Positions 8,190 through 15,910 of a DNA stretch of 64,000 nucleotides are shown here, piece after piece. Within the stretch, counting starts at the first letter, position 1. Each line of letters begins with the position of its first letter. The DNA comes from Streptomyces daqingensis (lineage in GTDB: Bacteria > Actinomycetota > Actinomycetes > Streptomycetales > Streptomycetaceae): contig NZ_BMMP01000011.1 of the NCBI RefSeq assembly GCF_014645895.1, positions 124,001-188,000 of the forward strand, read 5' to 3'. The notes under the pieces were generated by a model. It had not been told where the DNA came from, searched no databases, and was given only the letters and a program-made list of their open reading frames with translations. The position numbers were made by a program, and so were the translations under genes.

Positions 8190-9180
8190 CGAGTCGCAGA
8201 AGGCAAAGGCGAAGAAGACCGCGGCGGCGCCGAAGGCGGCCGGTTCCGGGAAGCCCGCTGCCACGCGTACGCGCAAGCCCGCTTCGCAGGCGGCCGGCGC
8301 GTCGCGGATCCCGGCGCGCGTCGACGTGCTGAAGACCTACAAGCTCTTCGTCGGGGGCAAGTTCCCGCGCAGCGAGAGCGGACGGGTGTACGAGGTGACC
8401 GACTCCCAGGGCCGCTGGCTGGCCAACGCCCCGCAGTCCTCCCGCAAGGACGCCCGCGACGCGGTCGTCGCCGCCCGCAAGGCGTTCGGCGGCTGGTCGG
8501 GCGCGACTGCCTACAACCGGGGCCAGATCCTCTACCGCGTCGCGGAGATGCTGGAGGGCCGGCGCGCGCAGTTCACGGCTGAGGTCGCCGCCGCGGAGGG
8601 GCTGACGGAGGCGGCCGCGGCAGCCCAGGTCGACGCCGCCGTCGACCGCTGGGTCTGGTACGCGGGCTGGTCCGACAAGGTGGCTCAGGTCGTCGGCGGC
8701 GCCAACCCCGTGGCGGGGCCGTTCTTCAACCTCTCGACGCCCGAACCGACCGGTGTGGTGGCGGTGCTGGCACCGCAGGAGTCGTCCTTCCTGGGCCTGG
8801 TCTCCGTGCTCGCGCCGGTGATCGTCACCGGTAACACGGCCGTGCTGGTCCCGTCCGAGAAGGCGCCGCTGCCGGCGCTGTCGCTGGCGGAGGTGCTGGC
8901 GACGTCCGACGTGCCCGGCGGCGTGGTCAACGTCCTCTCCGGACGTACCCGCGAGGTCGGCGCGACGCTCGCCGCGCACCAGGACGTCAACGCGATCGAC
9001 CTGACCGGTGCGGCGGGCGACCCCGGCCTGGCGAAGGAGCTGGAGGCCGCCGCGGCGGACAACCTCAAGCGGGTGCGCCGCCCGGAGGAGCGGGAGACGG
9101 ACTGGTCCGCCGACCCGGGCACGTCCAGGCTGCTGTCCTGCCTGGAGACGAAGACCGTCTGGCACCCGATGGGCGTCTGA
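8182..9180 (+). CDS. Truncated ALDH-like protein lacking catalytic residues
   Basis: A 332-residue protein. Residues 1-45 are Lys/Ala-rich (KAKAKKTAAAPK), followed by an ALDH N-terminal Rossmann region (YKLFVGGKFPRSESGR onward). Where active ALDHs have GSTAVG, it has LTGAAGD, and the Glu base, the catalytic Cys and the C-terminal half are missing. It overlaps the active ALDH gene, suggesting coupled production and a partner or structural role. The pair resembles the two halves of ALDH16-type proteins, which carry an active ALDH domain followed by a truncated inactive one; this is inference. The ORF is intact with normal codon bias, so it does not look like simple decay. Start at ATG 8182. Confidence 0.75.
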   Translation: MSDESQKAKAKKTAAAPKAAGSGKPAATRTRKPASQAAGASRIPARVDVLKTYKLFVGGKFPRSESGRVYEVTDSQGRWLANAPQSSRKDARDAVVAARKAFGGWSGATAYNRGQILYRVAEMLEGRRAQFTAEVAAAEGLTEAAAAAQVDAAVDRWVWYAGWSDKVAQVVGGANPVAGPFFNLSTPEPTGVVAVLAPQESSFLGLVSVLAPVIVTGNTAVLVPSEKAPLPALSLAEVLATSDVPGGVVNVLSGRTREVGATLAAHQDVNAIDLTGAAGDPGLAKELEAAAADNLKRVRRPEERETDWSADPGTSRLLSCLETKTVWHPMGV

Positions 9181-9200
9181 CGGCTCAGAAACCCGGCTGA

Positions 9201-9252
9201 CGGGCCGCTGTGCGCAACCCCTGCCCCTGAGCAGGACGCGCGCAGCGGCCCG
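9201..9252. terminator. Long hairpin after the deoC-ALDH operon
   Basis: CGGGCCGCTGTGCGC (9201-9215) pairs with GCGCGCAGCGGCCCG (9238-9252) with a single G-T pair, and a 22-base loop that itself contains a short dyad. It lies 21 bases after the ALDH-like stop. Confidence 0.6.
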
Positions 9253-9303
9253 AGCCTTTGCGCAATCGTGCACATTTCTTCACATGAGCGACGCTCGTAC
9301 CCC

Positions 9304-9447
9304 ATGACTGAAGCGCGTGCCCAGGACTTGATAGACCTCGAGGACGCGTTGGCCGTGGCCCAGTACCGGGCGAAGGTCGCGGCCGGCTCCGACGAATACG
9401 TCCCGCACGAGGAGTTGGGCCGGCGCCTCGGCCTGGTCGGTGAGTGA
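9304..9447 (+). pseudogene. Remnant of a Phd/RelB-type antitoxin (C-terminal part)
   Basis: A 47-codon frame beginning MTEARAQDLIDLEDALAVAQ and ending in HEELGRRLGLVGE. It resembles the C-terminal tail of Phd/YefM/RelB antitoxins (an S-A-x-D-L-x-x-L-E-D-like segment leading to a toxin-wrapping tail), while the N-terminal DNA-binding part of about 40 residues is absent. Its stop overlaps the next frame in GTGA, the normal antitoxin-toxin arrangement. It could still be translated as a short peptide. The family assignment is by eye. Confidence 0.45.
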
Positions 9448-9608
9448 ACTTCCAGATCATCTGGGAGGCAGAGGCGGTCAGTTCCGCCACCCGATTCATC
9501 AAGGACGACCCGGACGGCCTCCGTGAGGTCTTCCTCGCAGTGGACCGTATCCGCATCACACTCCCCGCCGGGTTACGCCGGCGGCGGGATGACCGACAAT
9601 GGTCTCTC
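9444..9608 (+). pseudogene. Truncated RelE/ParE-like toxin N terminus
   Basis: The frame starts GTG and reads MNFQIIWEAEAVSSATRF followed by about 15 residues like a RelE-fold toxin start. It then loses resemblance around residue 35, where a RelE protein would continue into the Arg-rich strands. There is no stop before the uridine-kinase gene, so the frame simply runs on into it. The RelE core and catalytic residues are gone. With 9304-9447 it looks like a decayed toxin-antitoxin pair. Confidence 0.45.
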
Positions 9609-10244
9609 GTGACCGCCCCCCACGACATATCCCGCTCGCCTCGCGTCATCCTGCTGACCGGACCGTCCGGCGCGGGCAAGTCCCGCCTCTCCGCACGCAG
9701 CGGCCTGCCCGTCATGCGTCTCGACGACTTCTACAAGGAGGCCGGGGACCCGACCCTGCCGATGCTGCCGCACGGCACCGGCGTGGACTGGGACTCCGCA
9801 CGCTCGTGGGACGCGGAGGCGGCCGTCGCCGCCGTGCAGGAGCTGTGCGTCAAGGGGCGCACCACGGTGCCGCTCTACGACATCTCGCTCAGCGCCCGCG
9901 TCGGGACGGAGACGCTCGACCTCGACGGTGCGCGGCTGTTCATCGCCGAGGGGATCTTCGCCGCGGACATCGTCGCCCGCTGCCGCGAACTGGACCTGCT
10001 GGCCGACGCGATCTGCCTGCGCGGCCGCCCCACGACGACGTTCCGCAGGCGTCTCCTGCGCGACCTGCGCGAAGGACGGAAATCGCCGCCGTTCCTGCTG
10101 CGCCGCGGATGGCGGCTCATGCGGAGCGAGGGCGCGATCGTGCAGCGGCACCGGGCGCTGGGCGCCCACCCCTGCGGACGGGACGAGGCGGCCGAGCGGA
10201 TCAGGCTGCTGTCCACGGCGGGTGAGGCCCGAACGGCCCGGTGA
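9609..10244 (+). CDS. Uridine kinase-like P-loop kinase
   Basis: A 211-residue P-loop protein with Walker A in LTGPSGAGKSRLS near the N terminus, the conserved RLDDFYKE segment, and an Arg-rich lid near FRRRLLRDLREGR. These features fit the uridine/phosphoribulokinase family, which phosphorylates uridine or cytidine to the monophosphate. GTG 9609 is chosen because upstream residues in the same frame belong to the toxin remnant. It sits near the deoxyribonucleoside genes, which fits nucleoside salvage. A strong hairpin follows. Substrate is inferred from family and neighbourhood. Confidence 0.75.
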   Translation: MTAPHDISRSPRVILLTGPSGAGKSRLSARSGLPVMRLDDFYKEAGDPTLPMLPHGTGVDWDSARSWDAEAAVAAVQELCVKGRTTVPLYDISLSARVGTETLDLDGARLFIAEGIFAADIVARCRELDLLADAICLRGRPTTTFRRRLLRDLREGRKSPPFLLRRGWRLMRSEGAIVQRHRALGAHPCGRDEAAERIRLLSTAGEARTAR

Positions 10245-10638
10245 CGGCCCGCCATCACCGCGAACCGGCCGCAGCACGGGCTGAGACGCCGGGCTGACCC
10301 GGCGGGCTTAGTCGGCGGACTGAGCAGCAGACCGGCCCGCGGCCGTCCTGAGAGGAAGCGGACCGGAAAAGGGGGAGAGCGGGTCGGGCAGACCCCCCGG
10401 TTGCCCGAACCCGCTCTCCCGGACCCGTCCCCCCGGACGGATCCTCGTTCCCCCGTTTCCCCCTGCTCCCCCGTGCTTCCCCCGTATCCGGGACGACCCG
10501 TGTCCCGTCCTGCGGCCCCCGCCGAGGGCCCCCAGCCCTCGCCTCAGGTTCTGTGGAACTCCGTCCTCGTGAACTCAGTGCTCTCGAGCTGGAATTCGTG
10601 AGACGCCCTGCTTGTGGACGTCCCGCTCGTGGACGCCG
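10245..10638. other. Gap between convergent uridine kinase and sigQ genes
   Basis: It contains the strong hairpin at 10373-10420 and, beyond it, a stretch rich in C-tracts on the plus strand. One 66-codon open frame here (10401-10601) is Pro/Ser-rich, starts inside the hairpin and has no ribosome site, so no gene is called. Confidence 0.5.
10373..10420. terminator. 18-bp hairpin terminator between convergent genes
   Basis: GGGAGAGCGGGTCGGGCA (10373-10390) pairs with TGCCCGAACCCGCTCTCCC (10402-10420), with only one bulged base and an 11-base loop. It probably works in both directions. Confidence 0.8.
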
Positions 10639-11454
10639 TCAGGCGACCAGCTCGCCGAAGGACTCCTCCTGGTCCCGGCCGAAGCTGAGCACCTCGTCGT
10701 CGCGCAGCCGGCGCAGCGAGCGCCAGATGCTGCTCTTCACGGTGCCGACGCTTATGTCGAGGATCTCCGCGATCTCGGGATCGGTTCGTCCCTCGTAGTA
10801 GCGCAACACCAGCATCGTGCGCTGCAGTTCGGGAAGCCGGGCGAGCGCCTGCCAGAGCACGGTGCGCAGTTCGGTGCCGCGCATCGCGTCCTGGTCGCCG
10901 GCGGTCTCCGGCAGCTCCTCCGTCGGGTACTCGTTCAGCTTGCGGCGGCGCCACGCGCTGATGTGCAGGTTCGTCATCGTGCGGCGCAGGTAGCCGCCGA
11001 CCGCCGCCTTGTCGCTGATGCGGTGCCAGGCGCGGTAGGTGGAGAACAGCGCGCTCTGCAGCAGGTCTTCCGCTTCGAAGCGGTCGCCTGTCAGGTGGTA
11101 GGCGGTGGCGTACAGGGAGGCGCGGCGCTCACGTACGTAGGCGGTGAACTCCGCCTCGGACGTGCCCTCTTGCCGCGCTCCCGGCTCCTCCCTGTACTCA
11201 CCGTCCCCCGTGCGGGCCTCCCCTCGAAGGCCCTCAACCGCAGCGATGTGCTGCGGACGCACGCGCCCCGCGCTTCCCCCGCGGCCGGCCGTGTGGCCGG
11301 TGCCGCCGGCACACCCCCGTCCGCCGGCGGCGTTTGCCTTGCTCTGGCCCTTGGTGAAGGCGCCGGGCATTTCAGCGTGACCGGACGGAACCGCCGGGGT
11401 GTGCAGACGCGTGTGGATAACTGCGCTGACGTTGCTGCTGTGCAGTGTGTTCAT
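10639..11454 (-). CDS. sigQ: SigQ-type RNA polymerase sigma factor (ECF/SigE-like)
   Basis: Group 4 sigma factor divergent from afsQ1, the same arrangement as sigQ in S. coelicolor. Region 2 is at about residues 105-170 (SLYATAYHLTGDRFEAEDLLQ), and region 4 carries the helix-turn-helix PEIAEILDISVGTVKSSIWR near residues 225-245. The ATG at 11454 follows a GAGGGG-type ribosome site; longer in-frame versions would cross the AfsQ1 box and are unlikely. The first 90 residues are low-complexity. In S. coelicolor AfsQ1 activates sigQ and SigQ antagonises AfsQ1-dependent antibiotic control; the box at 11537-11552 fits direct AfsQ1 control here. Confidence 0.88.
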   Translation of the reverse strand: MNTLHSSNVSAVIHTRLHTPAVPSGHAEMPGAFTKGQSKANAAGGRGCAGGTGHTAGRGGSAGRVRPQHIAAVEGLRGEARTGDGEYREEPGARQEGTSEAEFTAYVRERRASLYATAYHLTGDRFEAEDLLQSALFSTYRAWHRISDKAAVGGYLRRTMTNLHISAWRRRKLNEYPTEELPETAGDQDAMRGTELRTVLWQALARLPELQRTMLVLRYYEGRTDPEIAEILDISVGTVKSSIWRSLRRLRDDEVLSFGRDQEESFGELVA

Positions 11455-11536
11455 CCCGCGCCCCCCTCGGGCCGACCTGTCGCCTGCTGATGACGTACAC
11501 ACTGCACGGCCAGTTTCATCGCGGCGTCCCCCGTCT

Positions 11537-11552
11537 GTCACAGCGGTGTCAC
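11537..11552. promoter_or_regulatory. AfsQ1 binding box in the sigQ-afsQ1 divergent region
   Basis: GTCAC-AGCGGT-GTCAC, an exact match to the GTnAC-N6-GTnAC direct repeat reported for AfsQ1 of S. coelicolor. It lies 83 bases upstream of the sigQ start and about 200 bases upstream of afsQ1, so it most likely controls sigQ. The remaining 290-base region shows no other gene. Confidence 0.75.
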
Positions 11553-11753
11553 AAGGGTCGTCGAGGGCGTGTCCTCCCCTCTGAGCTGCGGCCCAGCACC
11601 GCCGGAAGGTGCTCGCGCGGCCTTGGCGGATCTCCGCGGGCCGTCCCGGCGCCTCTCGGTGAGCGGTTATCCCGGCGGCTGCGCGGGGGGCCGGGGGACC
11701 GTGACGCACAGCACGGTCGAAGTAGGAGGGGGGCATGGGACAGAATGGCCGGC

Positions 11754-12431
11754 GTGGCTTTCCTGTTGCTGATCGAGGACGACGACGCTGTACGTACAGC
11801 CCTGGAGATGGGTCTCACCCGCCAGGGCCACCGCGTGGTGACCGCCGCGTCCGGCGAGGACGGTCTCAAACTGCTGCGTGAGCAACGGCCGGACCTGATC
11901 GTGCTGGACGTGATGCTGCCGGGCATCGACGGCTTCGAGGTGTGCCGCCGCATCCGGCGCACCGACCAGTTGCCGATCATCCTGCTCACCGCCCGCAGTG
12001 ACGACATCGACGTGGTCGTGGGGCTGGAGTCGGGCGCCGACGACTACGTGGTGAAGCCCGTCCAGGGCCGCGTGCTGGACGCCCGCATCCGCGCGGTGAT
12101 GCGGCGCGGCGAGCGCGAGTCCAACGACGCGGCGACGTTCGGCTCGCTCGTCATCGACCGTTCCGCGATGACCGTCACCAAGAACGGTGAGGACCTCCAA
12201 CTGACGCCCACCGAGCTGCGGTTGCTGCTGGAACTGAGCAGGCGGCCCGGACAGGCCCTGTCCCGGCAGCAGTTGCTGCGACTGGTGTGGGAGCACGACT
12301 ACCTGGGCGACTCGCGGCTCGTGGACGCCTGCGTCCAGCGGCTCCGCGCGAAGGTCGAGGACGTGCCGTCGTCGCCCACGCTGATCCGCACGGTGCGAGG
12401 CGTCGGATACAGGCTGGACGCTCCGCAGTGA
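11754..12431 (+). CDS. afsQ1: Response regulator AfsQ1 (OmpR/PhoB class)
   Basis: Two-domain response regulator. The receiver domain has the acidic pocket in LLIEDDD, phosphorylation Asp52 in LIVLDVMLPG and a conserved Lys in VVKPV. A winged-helix output domain occupies the last 100 residues (TPTELRLLLELSRRPG). GTG 11754 gives 225 residues and places Asp at 52, as I recall for S. coelicolor AfsQ1; ATG 11745 would add three residues, and an AGGAGG lies further upstream. The stop overlaps afsQ2 in GTGA. AfsQ1 controls antibiotic and nitrogen-related genes in response to nutrient conditions in S. coelicolor. Confidence 0.95.
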   Translation: MAFLLLIEDDDAVRTALEMGLTRQGHRVVTAASGEDGLKLLREQRPDLIVLDVMLPGIDGFEVCRRIRRTDQLPIILLTARSDDIDVVVGLESGADDYVVKPVQGRVLDARIRAVMRRGERESNDAATFGSLVIDRSAMTVTKNGEDLQLTPTELRLLLELSRRPGQALSRQQLLRLVWEHDYLGDSRLVDACVQRLRAKVEDVPSSPTLIRTVRGVGYRLDAPQ

Positions 12432-14155
12432 ACGACCCGGCACAGCCGAGGTCGCGGGAGGGCGGGGGCAGCAGGGAGCGCGGAACGCGCCACGGCGAGG
12501 GACGCCCGCCGCGCCGGCCCGCGCAGGGCGGCGCGGCGGACAAGGGCCCCAATCCCCAGCAGAAGGCGCGGAGTTGGTTCGCAGGCGTGCTGCCGACGCT
12601 CCGGCTGCGGCTGGTCGTCGTGTTCGCGCTGGTGGCGCTGACGGCGGCCGTCTCGGCGTCCGGCATCGCGTACTGGCTCAACAGGGACGCCGTGCTCACC
12701 CGCACCCAGAACGCCGCGCTCAACGACTTCCGCAAGTCGATGGAGGACAACGCCGGCAGCCTGCCGCGGCGTTACGACTGCCGCCAACTGCGGGACGCGG
12801 CCGAGAAGATGGCCAGCACGTCGCAGAACTACGAGGTGATCCTCACCGGTGAGGACGCACGTGGCCTGATCTGCACCGCGACGTCCGACCAGGACGCCTT
12901 CACCACGTCGGACGTCCCCGCCGAGCTGCGCAACGCCGTCGCCAAGCGGCGGCCCGTCGACGTCGGCAACAGCCATCCGTACCACCTCTACTGGCAGCGG
13001 ACGTCCGATGGCGGCGGCAGCGAGCCGTTCCTCGTCGGCGGCGCGAAGATGATCGGCGAGGGGCCCACCCCGTCGGGTTTCATGCGCAAGTCCCTGGGGC
13101 CCGAGCGGGACGATCTGAACTCCCTTGCCTGGTCGCTGGGCATCGCCACGGGGCTCGCCCTCGTCGGCGCCATGCTCCTCGCGCAGGCGGCGGCGACCAC
13201 CGTGCTGCGTCCCGTGAGGCGGCTCGGGGACGCGGCACGGCGGCTCGGCGAGGGGAAGCTCGACACCCGTCTGAAGGTCTCTGGCACGGACGAACTGGCC
13301 GAACTGTCCCGCACGTTCAACAAGGCGGCGGAGTCCCTGGAGAACCGTGTCGCGGACCTCAGCGCCAGGGAGGAGTCCTCGCGCCGGTTCGTCGCCGACA
13401 TGTCGCACGAGCTGCGGACCCCGATGACGGCGATCTCCGCCGTGACAGAGGTGCTGGAGGAGGAGCAGGACAACCTCGATCCCATGATCGCGCCGGCGGT
13501 GCAGCTGGTGGTCAGCGAGACCCGGCGGCTGAACGACCTGGTCGAGAACCTGATGGAGGTCACCCGCTTCGACGCGGGCACGGCGAAGCTCGTCCTCGAC
13601 GACGTCGACGTCGCCGACCAGGTCACCGCCTGCATCGACGCGCGTGCCTGGCTCGACGCCGTCGAACTCGACGCGGACCGCGGCCTGATGGTGCGCCTCG
13701 ACCCCCGCCGGCTCGACGTCATCCTGGCCAACCTCATCGGCAACGCGCTCAAGCACGGGGGTTCGCCCGTGCGGGTCTCCGTGCGGACCGAGGAGACGGC
13801 GGACGGCAGGGGCGAGCTCGTCATCGAGATCTCCGACCGCGGCCCGGGCATCCCGGAGGAGAAACTGCCGCACGTCTTCGAGCGGTTCTTCAAGGCCAGC
13901 GCCTCCCGGCCCCGTTCGGAGGGCAGCGGGCTGGGCCTGTCCATCGCCCAGGAGAACGCCCACATCCACGGCGGCTCCATCTCGGCCCGGAACGACCCCT
14001 CGCCGGAGGGCGGAGCGGTCTTCACCCTCCGCCTTCCGCGCGACACCGACGCCCGGCGTCCCGAGGAGGCGGACGACGCGGACGGCGGGACGGCGGAGAG
14101 CGGCGGGAACGGAACGGCCGGCGGAGAAGACGACGGCAGGAAGGACGGGCGGTGA
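12428..14155 (+). CDS. afsQ2: Sensor histidine kinase AfsQ2
   Basis: A 575-residue membrane kinase. A basic, disordered N terminus of about 60 residues precedes membrane helix 1 (LRLVVVFALVALTAAVSASG). An extracytoplasmic sensor domain of about 155 residues follows, then helix 2 (IATGLALVGAMLLAQAAATT), HAMP, the HisKA box DMSHELRTPMT with phospho-His about 327, and the ATPase domain with N box NLIGNALKHGG and G boxes DRGPGIP and GSGLGLS. The C terminus is acidic and Gly-rich. It is coupled to afsQ1 by a GTGA overlap and to the following lipoprotein gene by another. Domain order and neighbours make the assignment secure; the signal sensed is unknown. Confidence 0.93.
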   Translation: MNDPAQPRSREGGGSRERGTRHGEGRPPRRPAQGGAADKGPNPQQKARSWFAGVLPTLRLRLVVVFALVALTAAVSASGIAYWLNRDAVLTRTQNAALNDFRKSMEDNAGSLPRRYDCRQLRDAAEKMASTSQNYEVILTGEDARGLICTATSDQDAFTTSDVPAELRNAVAKRRPVDVGNSHPYHLYWQRTSDGGGSEPFLVGGAKMIGEGPTPSGFMRKSLGPERDDLNSLAWSLGIATGLALVGAMLLAQAAATTVLRPVRRLGDAARRLGEGKLDTRLKVSGTDELAELSRTFNKAAESLENRVADLSAREESSRRFVADMSHELRTPMTAISAVTEVLEEEQDNLDPMIAPAVQLVVSETRRLNDLVENLMEVTRFDAGTAKLVLDDVDVADQVTACIDARAWLDAVELDADRGLMVRLDPRRLDVILANLIGNALKHGGSPVRVSVRTEETADGRGELVIEISDRGPGIPEEKLPHVFERFFKASASRPRSEGSGLGLSIAQENAHIHGGSISARNDPSPEGGAVFTLRLPRDTDARRPEEADDADGGTAESGGNGTAGGEDDGRKDGR

Positions 14156-14898
14156 AACGCGCGCAGTTCCTCGCGGCGTCCCGGCGGAAGCAGTACGTCC
14201 GTACGGACCGTCCGCGGCGTCCCGGCACGTCACGGCGCCGCACGGACCGGCTGCTGCGGGTGCCCGCGTCCCTGCGTACGGGGCTGCGCGCCGCCTCGGG
14301 GGCCCTCGTCGGGCTGGCCTTCCTCGGCGGCCTCGCCGCCGGCTGCGGCATCCGCTCCACCTCCGTACCCGTCGACGCGGGAGCCGCGCCGTCCCGGGTC
14401 GGCTGCGTACTGCCGGGCGACGGGGAGACGGCCGGCCGCGGCGGCAAGGGAAACCTGCCGGTGCGGGTCTACCTCGCCTGCGGCAATCGGGTCTCCCCCG
14501 TGGAACGCCATGTGGCGCTGCCCGACGGGGACGACTCGGAGAAGCTGCCCGTGGCCCGCGGCCTGCTCGACGCGCTGCAGGCGGAGCCCGACTCCGAGGA
14601 GGAGTCGGCCGGGTTCCGTACCGCTGTCCCCCGCGACCTGAAGGTCGAGGGCCCCGCCGAGGGCGATCCCCCCGGCGCGCTGCGGCTGAGTTCGCCGCTG
14701 GAGGAACTGCCGTCGTTCGCGCTGGCGCAGATCGTCTGCACGTACGCCGACACCGCCGCGAGCGGCAGCGACCGCTCAGTGATCCTCGGCGGCCCCGCGC
14801 GCGGCGGCGGGGACGGGCAGCGACTGCGGCGGTACGAGTGCGGGCCGGCGCTGCGGACCAGTCCGGAAGCCGCCGAGACGGCGGGAACACCTGCCTGA
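14152..14898 (+). CDS. Lipoprotein of the afsQ operon
   Basis: A 248-residue predicted lipoprotein. A long basic N-region with many Arg is followed by a hydrophobic core and the lipobox LAAGC, with the lipidated Cys near residue 65. The extracellular part, rich in Asp, Glu and Pro, contains VPVDAGAAPS and three further Cys but no domain I recognise. GTG 14152 overlaps the afsQ2 stop (GTGA), so it belongs to the afsQ1-afsQ2 operon. The equivalent gene in S. coelicolor is also in the operon. It may modulate AfsQ2 sensing at the membrane surface; that role is inference from position. Confidence 0.8.
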   Translation: MKRAQFLAASRRKQYVRTDRPRRPGTSRRRTDRLLRVPASLRTGLRAASGALVGLAFLGGLAAGCGIRSTSVPVDAGAAPSRVGCVLPGDGETAGRGGKGNLPVRVYLACGNRVSPVERHVALPDGDDSEKLPVARGLLDALQAEPDSEEESAGFRTAVPRDLKVEGPAEGDPPGALRLSSPLEELPSFALAQIVCTYADTAASGSDRSVILGGPARGGGDGQRLRRYECGPALRTSPEAAETAGTPA

Positions 14899-14911
14899 CC
14901 CGGTACGCGGC

Positions 14912-15553
14912 GTGCCGACCGGAACCGCCGGACCCTGCCGCCGCGTCCGTGCTGGTGTGCAGCACCATGGCCGCGGCGGCGGAAGCGCCGCTCCCACATC
15001 CCGTATCCGCGTCGCAGGAGCCGTCCTGCTGACCGCGTATCTGGCGTTCGCCGGATGGGTCTCGCTGCGCCCGCTGTCGGTGCCGTGGGTCGCGCCGGCC
15101 AATCTGACGCCCTTCGCGACGATCCGCCCCGCTCTGCTCAGCGGCTCGCCCGGCGCACTGGCGGGGCTCGCCGAGGGGCTGCTGCTGCTCGCCCCCCTCG
15201 GGGTGCTGATGCCGCTGGCGGCGGGACGTCTGCACCGCTCCCTGCCGGGGACCTTCGCCGGCACCGTCTCTGCCGGAGCTCTCCTTTCGTCCCTGCTGGT
15301 GGTGCTCCAGTCGGGCGCGCCGGGCCACGTGCCGGACGTCGACTCGGTGCTGCTGAACACCGCGGGGGTCGCTCTCGTGTCGCTGCTGGTCTTCCCGCCG
15401 GTACGCGCCGCGCTCCTCAGGCGCTGCGAGGAGGGGCCGGCGCCCTTCGGGGAGGTCCTGGCGGGGCCGGGAACGTGCGATGCCCTCCACCGCCGGGAGG
15501 AGGCGGGTCAGGGTCCGACCCCGAGGACAGCGGGGGTCGGAATCGCCCCGTAG
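14912..15553 (+). CDS. VanZ-like integral membrane protein
   Basis: A 213-residue protein with about four hydrophobic segments (AGAVLLTAYLAFAGWVSL, ALAGLAEGLLLLAPLGVLMP, FAGTVSAGALLSSLLVVLQ, LLNTAGVALVSLLVFPPV). It has VanZ-family features: an N-PF segment after helix 1 (ANLTPFATI), the LLLAPLG stretch and D-x-D-x-x-x-N in VDSVLLNTAG. The start is uncertain: GTG 14912 or GTG 14957, neither with a strong ribosome site. It begins 13 bases after the lipoprotein gene and may be part of the afsQ transcript. VanZ proteins affect glycopeptide susceptibility in some bacteria, but most homologues are uncharacterised. Confidence 0.7.
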   Translation: MPTGTAGPCRRVRAGVQHHGRGGGSAAPTSRIRVAGAVLLTAYLAFAGWVSLRPLSVPWVAPANLTPFATIRPALLSGSPGALAGLAEGLLLLAPLGVLMPLAAGRLHRSLPGTFAGTVSAGALLSSLLVVLQSGAPGHVPDVDSVLLNTAGVALVSLLVFPPVRAALLRRCEEGPAPFGEVLAGPGTCDALHRREEAGQGPTPRTAGVGIAP

Positions 15554-15631
15554 CCCGAGGCCGGGGGTGTGAACGGCCCCTAGCCTGGAAACTCGATACG
15601 TCGTAACGATCCGGAGTGAAGGAGTCGCGTC

Positions 15632-15829
15632 ATGGCTGCACTTGCCCGTCCGCGTCAGGAACGGATGATCGGCGGTGTGTGTGCCGGGCTGGCACGCCGC
15701 TTCGGAATGAAGCCCAACACCATGCGGCTGATCTTCGTGGTGTCCTGCCTGCTGCCCGGACCGCAGTTCCTCGTCTACCTCGCGTTGTGGATCCTGCTTC
15801 CCAACGAGGGCGAGCGGACAGCCTGGTAG
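15632..15829 (+). CDS. PspC-domain small membrane protein
   Basis: A 65-residue protein made almost entirely of one PspC domain: RMIGGVCAGLARRFGM followed by the hydrophobic stretch LIFVVSCLLPGPQFLVYLALWILLP. A GAAGGAG ribosome site lies eight bases upstream of the ATG. PspC proteins participate in envelope stress responses in other bacteria; in actinobacteria the stand-alone form is common and little studied. A perfect bidirectional hairpin lies 29 bases downstream. Confidence 0.85.
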   Translation: MAALARPRQERMIGGVCAGLARRFGMKPNTMRLIFVVSCLLPGPQFLVYLALWILLPNEGERTAW

Positions 15830-15857
15830 AGGAGCCGTCCCGGGAACGGGACACGAA

Positions 15858-15900
15858 GACGGCGGGCCCGCGCATCGAGTCGATGCGCGGGCCCGCCGTC
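15858..15900. terminator. Perfect 20-bp hairpin terminator
   Basis: GACGGCGGGCCCGCGCATCG (15858-15877), a three-base loop AGT, and its exact complement at 15881-15900. It lies between the convergent PspC gene (+) and the PQ-repeat secreted protein gene (-) and should end both transcripts. Confidence 0.85.
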
Positions 15901-15910
15901 GTGGGGCCTG

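Noticed and set aside
9444..10244. A single 266-residue RelE-kinase fusion protein
   Set aside because: The toxin part stops resembling RelE after about 35 residues and GTG 9609 starts exactly at the kinase; a fused product is possible but unsupported.
10401..10601. 66-codon plus-strand frame in the uridine kinase-sigQ gap
   Set aside because: Starts inside a terminator hairpin, Pro/Ser-rich, no ribosome site.
12299..15490. 1063-codon minus-strand open frame across afsQ1, afsQ2, the lipoprotein and VanZ genes
   Set aside because: Fully antisense to real genes, Arg/Pro-rich, no ribosome site or domain.
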